A stretch of 7,112 nt of DNA, taken from assembly GCA_035480535.1 (NCBI GenBank), contig DATIHQ010000050.1:1-7112 (forward strand), written 5' to 3'. The first letter of the stretch is position 1. Every line of letters starts with the position of its first letter. The notes beneath the pieces are model-generated. The model saw only the letters and a list, made by a program, of their open reading frames with translations. It made no database searches and had not been told where the DNA came from. This document shows positions 5,459 through 7,112 of this stretch, piece after piece. The position numbers were made by a program, and so were the translations under genes. The DNA is from DATIHQ01 sp035480535 (GTDB lineage: Bacteria > Chlamydiota > Chlamydiia > Chlamydiales > SM23-39).

Positions 5459-6382
5459 TTAAGTTTTTTTATCGCGTGCTTTCCAAAAAGCCATTGCTGT
5501 TTTAGCAGGTTGAGCAACAGGTTCTGGGCTTGGCGCTGTCTTTTTCTCTGGTAATGGTTCGAAATTCGATGGGCCTGGAGAAGACCGACTGCTTGAAGTA
5601 GGGCTTTTTGGAGATTGGGCCGGCGCAGGGGGAGGAGTAAACCATATTCTCGGTCTCGTGTGATAATCGCTAATCGTCGGAAGAGTCTTACCTTCTAGCG
5701 CTTCACGCGCTTTCTGTAGCGGAACTGCAAGGGGATTATCGGAATTATTTCCTGTTTTGGGTGCTGGCTTTATTGGGTTATTTTGCGGCTTTTGTTGCCT
5801 CGCTGCAATTGCTGCTGCAAGAGCCTGCTCATGTGTTATGGGTGGAGCACTCGCAGCCGAAGAGGATCTGGCAGATGCAAACTTTGGTGGCGCAGCGGCG
5901 GCAGTTTTTTTAGGAGGAGCCGCAGGAGTTGGCAAAACTACTGGAGCTGTGGGAACTAAAGCTGGAGAAACTAGTGGAGCTGCTGGAATGGGTGGAGGAG
6001 GAGGAATGTCTCCTGCAGGTGGGTTCAATCCGGCTCGAGCTTCTAACGTTTGGATTCTTTGTTTTAGCGTTCGGTTGTTGAGGTATTGAAGCGACAGCAA
6101 AAGGGTGACAAACGCCATCGCAATGACGCCTCCATTTTCCTTCAGAGAATTCAGTGCGGGGGTGCAAGATGTAGTGGGGACGTGGCATTCACCCGGGAAA
6201 AAAAAGCTCCCTTCTGTACAAACCGATTCGGGATTTATACAGCTCAAAATAACTGGAGCGCCAACGTAAACGCCAGCCGCAAGAGCTGCTGCGCCCACGC
6301 CTGCGGCCGCCTTCTTGACGTTGACCCGCTCATAAAACCTGGCCGCTCCCGAAGAAAGTGATGAACAAATAGATCCAATCAT
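5459..6382 (-). CDS. Unrecognised CxxPxxxC-module protein C with long Pro/Ala/Ser-rich tail (first gene of cluster)
   Basis: A 307-aa protein that I do not recognise beyond its paralogy to the next two genes. A polar N-terminus and basic VKK (22-24) precede an Ala/Gly/Val helix (about 25-46). CINPESVC (48-55) and CHVPTTSC (66-73) follow; the gap between the two motifs is 10 residues, against 14 in the paralogues. A second hydrophobic helix, GGVIAMAFVTLLLSLQYL (84-101), then leads to a short basic heptad-like segment, LKQRIQTLEARAG (106-118). From about 120 to the end the protein is low-complexity and probably disordered. It contains PPPPPIP at 127-133, many Pro/Ala/Ser repeats and basic patches, with a less biased island at about 221-250 (REALEGKTLPTISDYHTRPR). 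Cys48 follows ILS, a loose lipobox. The start ATG 6382-6380 has no clear Shine-Dalgarno, but a TATAAT box lies just upstream. Exported or surface location is inference. Confidence 0.8.
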   Translation of the reverse strand: MIGSICSSLSSGAARFYERVNVKKAAAGVGAAALAAGVYVGAPVILSCINPESVCTEGSFFFPGECHVPTTSCTPALNSLKENGGVIAMAFVTLLLSLQYLNNRTLKQRIQTLEARAGLNPPAGDIPPPPPIPAAPLVSPALVPTAPVVLPTPAAPPKKTAAAAPPKFASARSSSAASAPPITHEQALAAAIAARQQKPQNNPIKPAPKTGNNSDNPLAVPLQKAREALEGKTLPTISDYHTRPRIWFTPPPAPAQSPKSPTSSSRSSPGPSNFEPLPEKKTAPSPEPVAQPAKTAMAFWKARDKKT

Positions 6383-6409
6383 ATATAATTATTGATTAAT
6401 ATTCATACT

Positions 6410-6438
6410 ATTATAAACAATTTCGTAATTAAACTGAA
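6410..6438 (-). promoter_or_regulatory. Predicted promoter of the three-gene operon
   Basis: On the minus strand a perfect TATAAT (6415-6410) lies 17 nt downstream of TTCAGT (6438-6433), a poor -35 that matches the consensus at 3 of 6 positions. Transcription starting near 6403 would give a leader of about 20 nt without a recognisable Shine-Dalgarno. Confidence 0.5.
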
Positions 6439-6489
6439 CATAAGTATTGTAATAAAAAAATCTTGAAATATACTCTTTTTTTTACCCAT

Positions 6490-6518
6490 TTGACGAATAG
6501 GCTCTTATCCGCTAGAAT
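6490..6518 (+). promoter_or_regulatory. Promoter of tRNA-His (and probably uppP)
   Basis: TTGACG at 6490-6495 and TAGAAT at 6513-6518 are separated by exactly 17 nt. The -35 matches the sigma-70-type consensus at 5 of 6 positions and so does the -10. Transcription would begin near 6525, about 10 nt before the mature tRNA. Confidence 0.75.
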
Positions 6519-6534
6519 TTTAGGTCTTTTGTAT

Positions 6535-6612
6535 GGCGGTCGTAGCTCAGTTGGTTAGAGCGTTGGATTGTGGATCCAAAAGTCGCGGGTTCGAGCCCCG
6601 TCGATCGCCCCA
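6535..6612 (+). tRNA. tRNA-His (anticodon GTG)
   Basis: A full cloverleaf can be folded. The acceptor stem is 6536-6542 with 6602-6608. The extra G-1 (6535) faces C73 (6609), the tRNA-His identity pair. The anticodon stem TTGGA/TCCAA (6563-6567, 6575-6579) encloses loop TTGTGGA with GTG at 6570-6572. The T arm is 6585-6601 with loop TTCGAGC. The 3' CCA is encoded at 6610-6612. It decodes both histidine codons. uppP begins 23 nt after it with no terminator between, so the two are probably transcribed together. Confidence 0.95.
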
Positions 6613-6635
6613 ATTTTTCCCTATGGGGCCCCCAA

Positions 6636-7112
6636 TTGAACCTTCTGCAATCGATCATCCTCGGACTCGTTCAAGGCCTCACTGAATTTTTTCCTATTAG
6701 TTCCTCCGCCCACCTCCGCATGGCCAAATGGCTCCTCGGCTTACCCGATGGAGAACACCTCCTCTATTTCGACCTCCTCTGCCACACCGGCACCCTTTTG
6801 GCCCTCCTGATTTATTTGCGCCGCGATGTGTGGGAAATCCTCTGCTCCCCCCGAAAAATGGCCCTCTACTTCCTCGCCCTTATCCCATTAATCCCCGCCT
6901 ACTTTCTCCTCAAACCCCTCCGCCTAGCCGCCTCCAACCCCGCCTATCTAGGCTACAGTCTAATGATCACGGCGGGGCTATTATTCGTCGCCTCCCGAGA
7001 AAAGGCGGTGGCTATCCCCCATATTAAAAAATATAGAGATGTGTTATGCATTGGGGTAATGCAGTGCGCTGCGCTGGTGCCAGGGATCTCGAGAAGCGGA
7101 TCGACAATCGCC
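6636..7112 (+). CDS. uppP: Undecaprenyl-diphosphatase UppP (BacA family), N-terminal part (runs off right edge)
   Basis: 159 codons are present; the family is usually about 260-290 aa, so roughly the last 100 residues lie beyond the window. This integral membrane enzyme dephosphorylates undecaprenyl diphosphate, recycling the lipid carrier for peptidoglycan and other envelope glycans. The first family motif QGLTEFFPISSSAHL is at residues 13-27, with Gln13, Glu17 and His26 in the catalytic positions. The second, VPGISRSGSTI (148-158), carries the conserved Arg153. Several hydrophobic helices lie between. The frame has no ATG before Met29, and starting there would remove the first catalytic motif. 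TTG 6636 gives MNLLQSIILGLVQGLTE, aligning with typical UppP N-termini. The ATG at 6623 is out of frame. The Shine-Dalgarno is weak (GGGG at 6625-6628), so expression may be low or depend on the tRNA transcript. Confidence 0.92.
   Translation, partial: MNLLQSIILGLVQGLTEFFPISSSAHLRMAKWLLGLPDGEHLLYFDLLCHTGTLLALLIYLRRDVWEILCSPRKMALYFLALIPLIPAYFLLKPLRLAASNPAYLGYSLMITAGLLFVASREKAVAIPHIKKYRDVLCIGVMQCAALVPGISRSGSTIA

Noticed and set aside
5757..6089. Open frame of 110 codons on the plus strand, Gly/Ala-rich
   Set aside because: It is the antisense shadow of the Pro/Ala-rich tail of the 307-aa gene. Its Gly/Ala composition follows from that coding strand, and it has no ribosome binding site or family motif.
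6623..6625. ATG just upstream of uppP as its start
   Set aside because: It is 13 nt from the TTG and therefore out of frame; using it would require a frameshift before the conserved QGLTE motif.
6728..7027. 99-codon open frame on the plus strand inside uppP, Pro/Arg-rich
   Set aside because: It is out of frame with the clear UppP motifs on the same strand. Its Pro/Arg composition is typical of a shifted frame through C-rich codons.

Overview
The window looks like part of a bacterial chromosome of moderate GC content, most likely from an environmental chlamydia (order Parachlamydiales or nearby). This assignment is inference. It rests on the gene set: HprK, a short ComEC without a metallo-beta-lactamase tail as in the chlamydial homologue CT339, a type II NADH dehydrogenase, and cysteine-bearing small membrane or secreted proteins. 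No 16S or other definitive marker is present.

Layout. (1) Positions 1-987, minus strand: a SMI1/KNR4 (SUKH)-fold gene followed 7 nt later by the start of hprK, which runs off the left edge. They look co-transcribed. (2) 988-1330: a divergent intergenic region, AT-rich apart from an 87-bp GC-rich imperfect inverted repeat built from GAGCCC units. (3) 1331-4026, plus strand: ndh (NDH-2) and comEC, overlapping by 4 nt (GTGA), so probably translationally coupled. (4) 4027-4095: a tandem 7-mer repeat and an intrinsic terminator whose U-tract serves the minus-strand genes arriving from the right. (5) 4096-6382, minus strand: three tandem, tightly spaced paralogues of a family I do not recognise (307, 170 and 270 aa in transcription order). 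They share an N-terminal module: an Ala/Gly-rich hydrophobic helix, two CxxPxxxC motifs, then a further Ala/Gly-rich or hydrophobic stretch. Each then has a different C-terminal tail. (6) 6383-6534: a divergent promoter region with a TATAAT box facing left and a TTGACG-17-TAGAAT promoter facing right. (7) 6535-7112, plus strand: tRNA-His(GTG) with encoded CCA, followed 23 nt later by uppP from a TTG start, cut by the right edge.

How they work together. The recognised genes are core physiology: HPr phosphorylation control, quinone reduction, DNA uptake, histidine decoding and lipid carrier recycling. They are not one pathway. The three-gene cluster is the novel part. It has its own predicted promoter, strong ribosome binding sites on genes 2 and 3, and its own terminator, so it looks like a self-contained operon that grew by duplication and C-terminal diversification.
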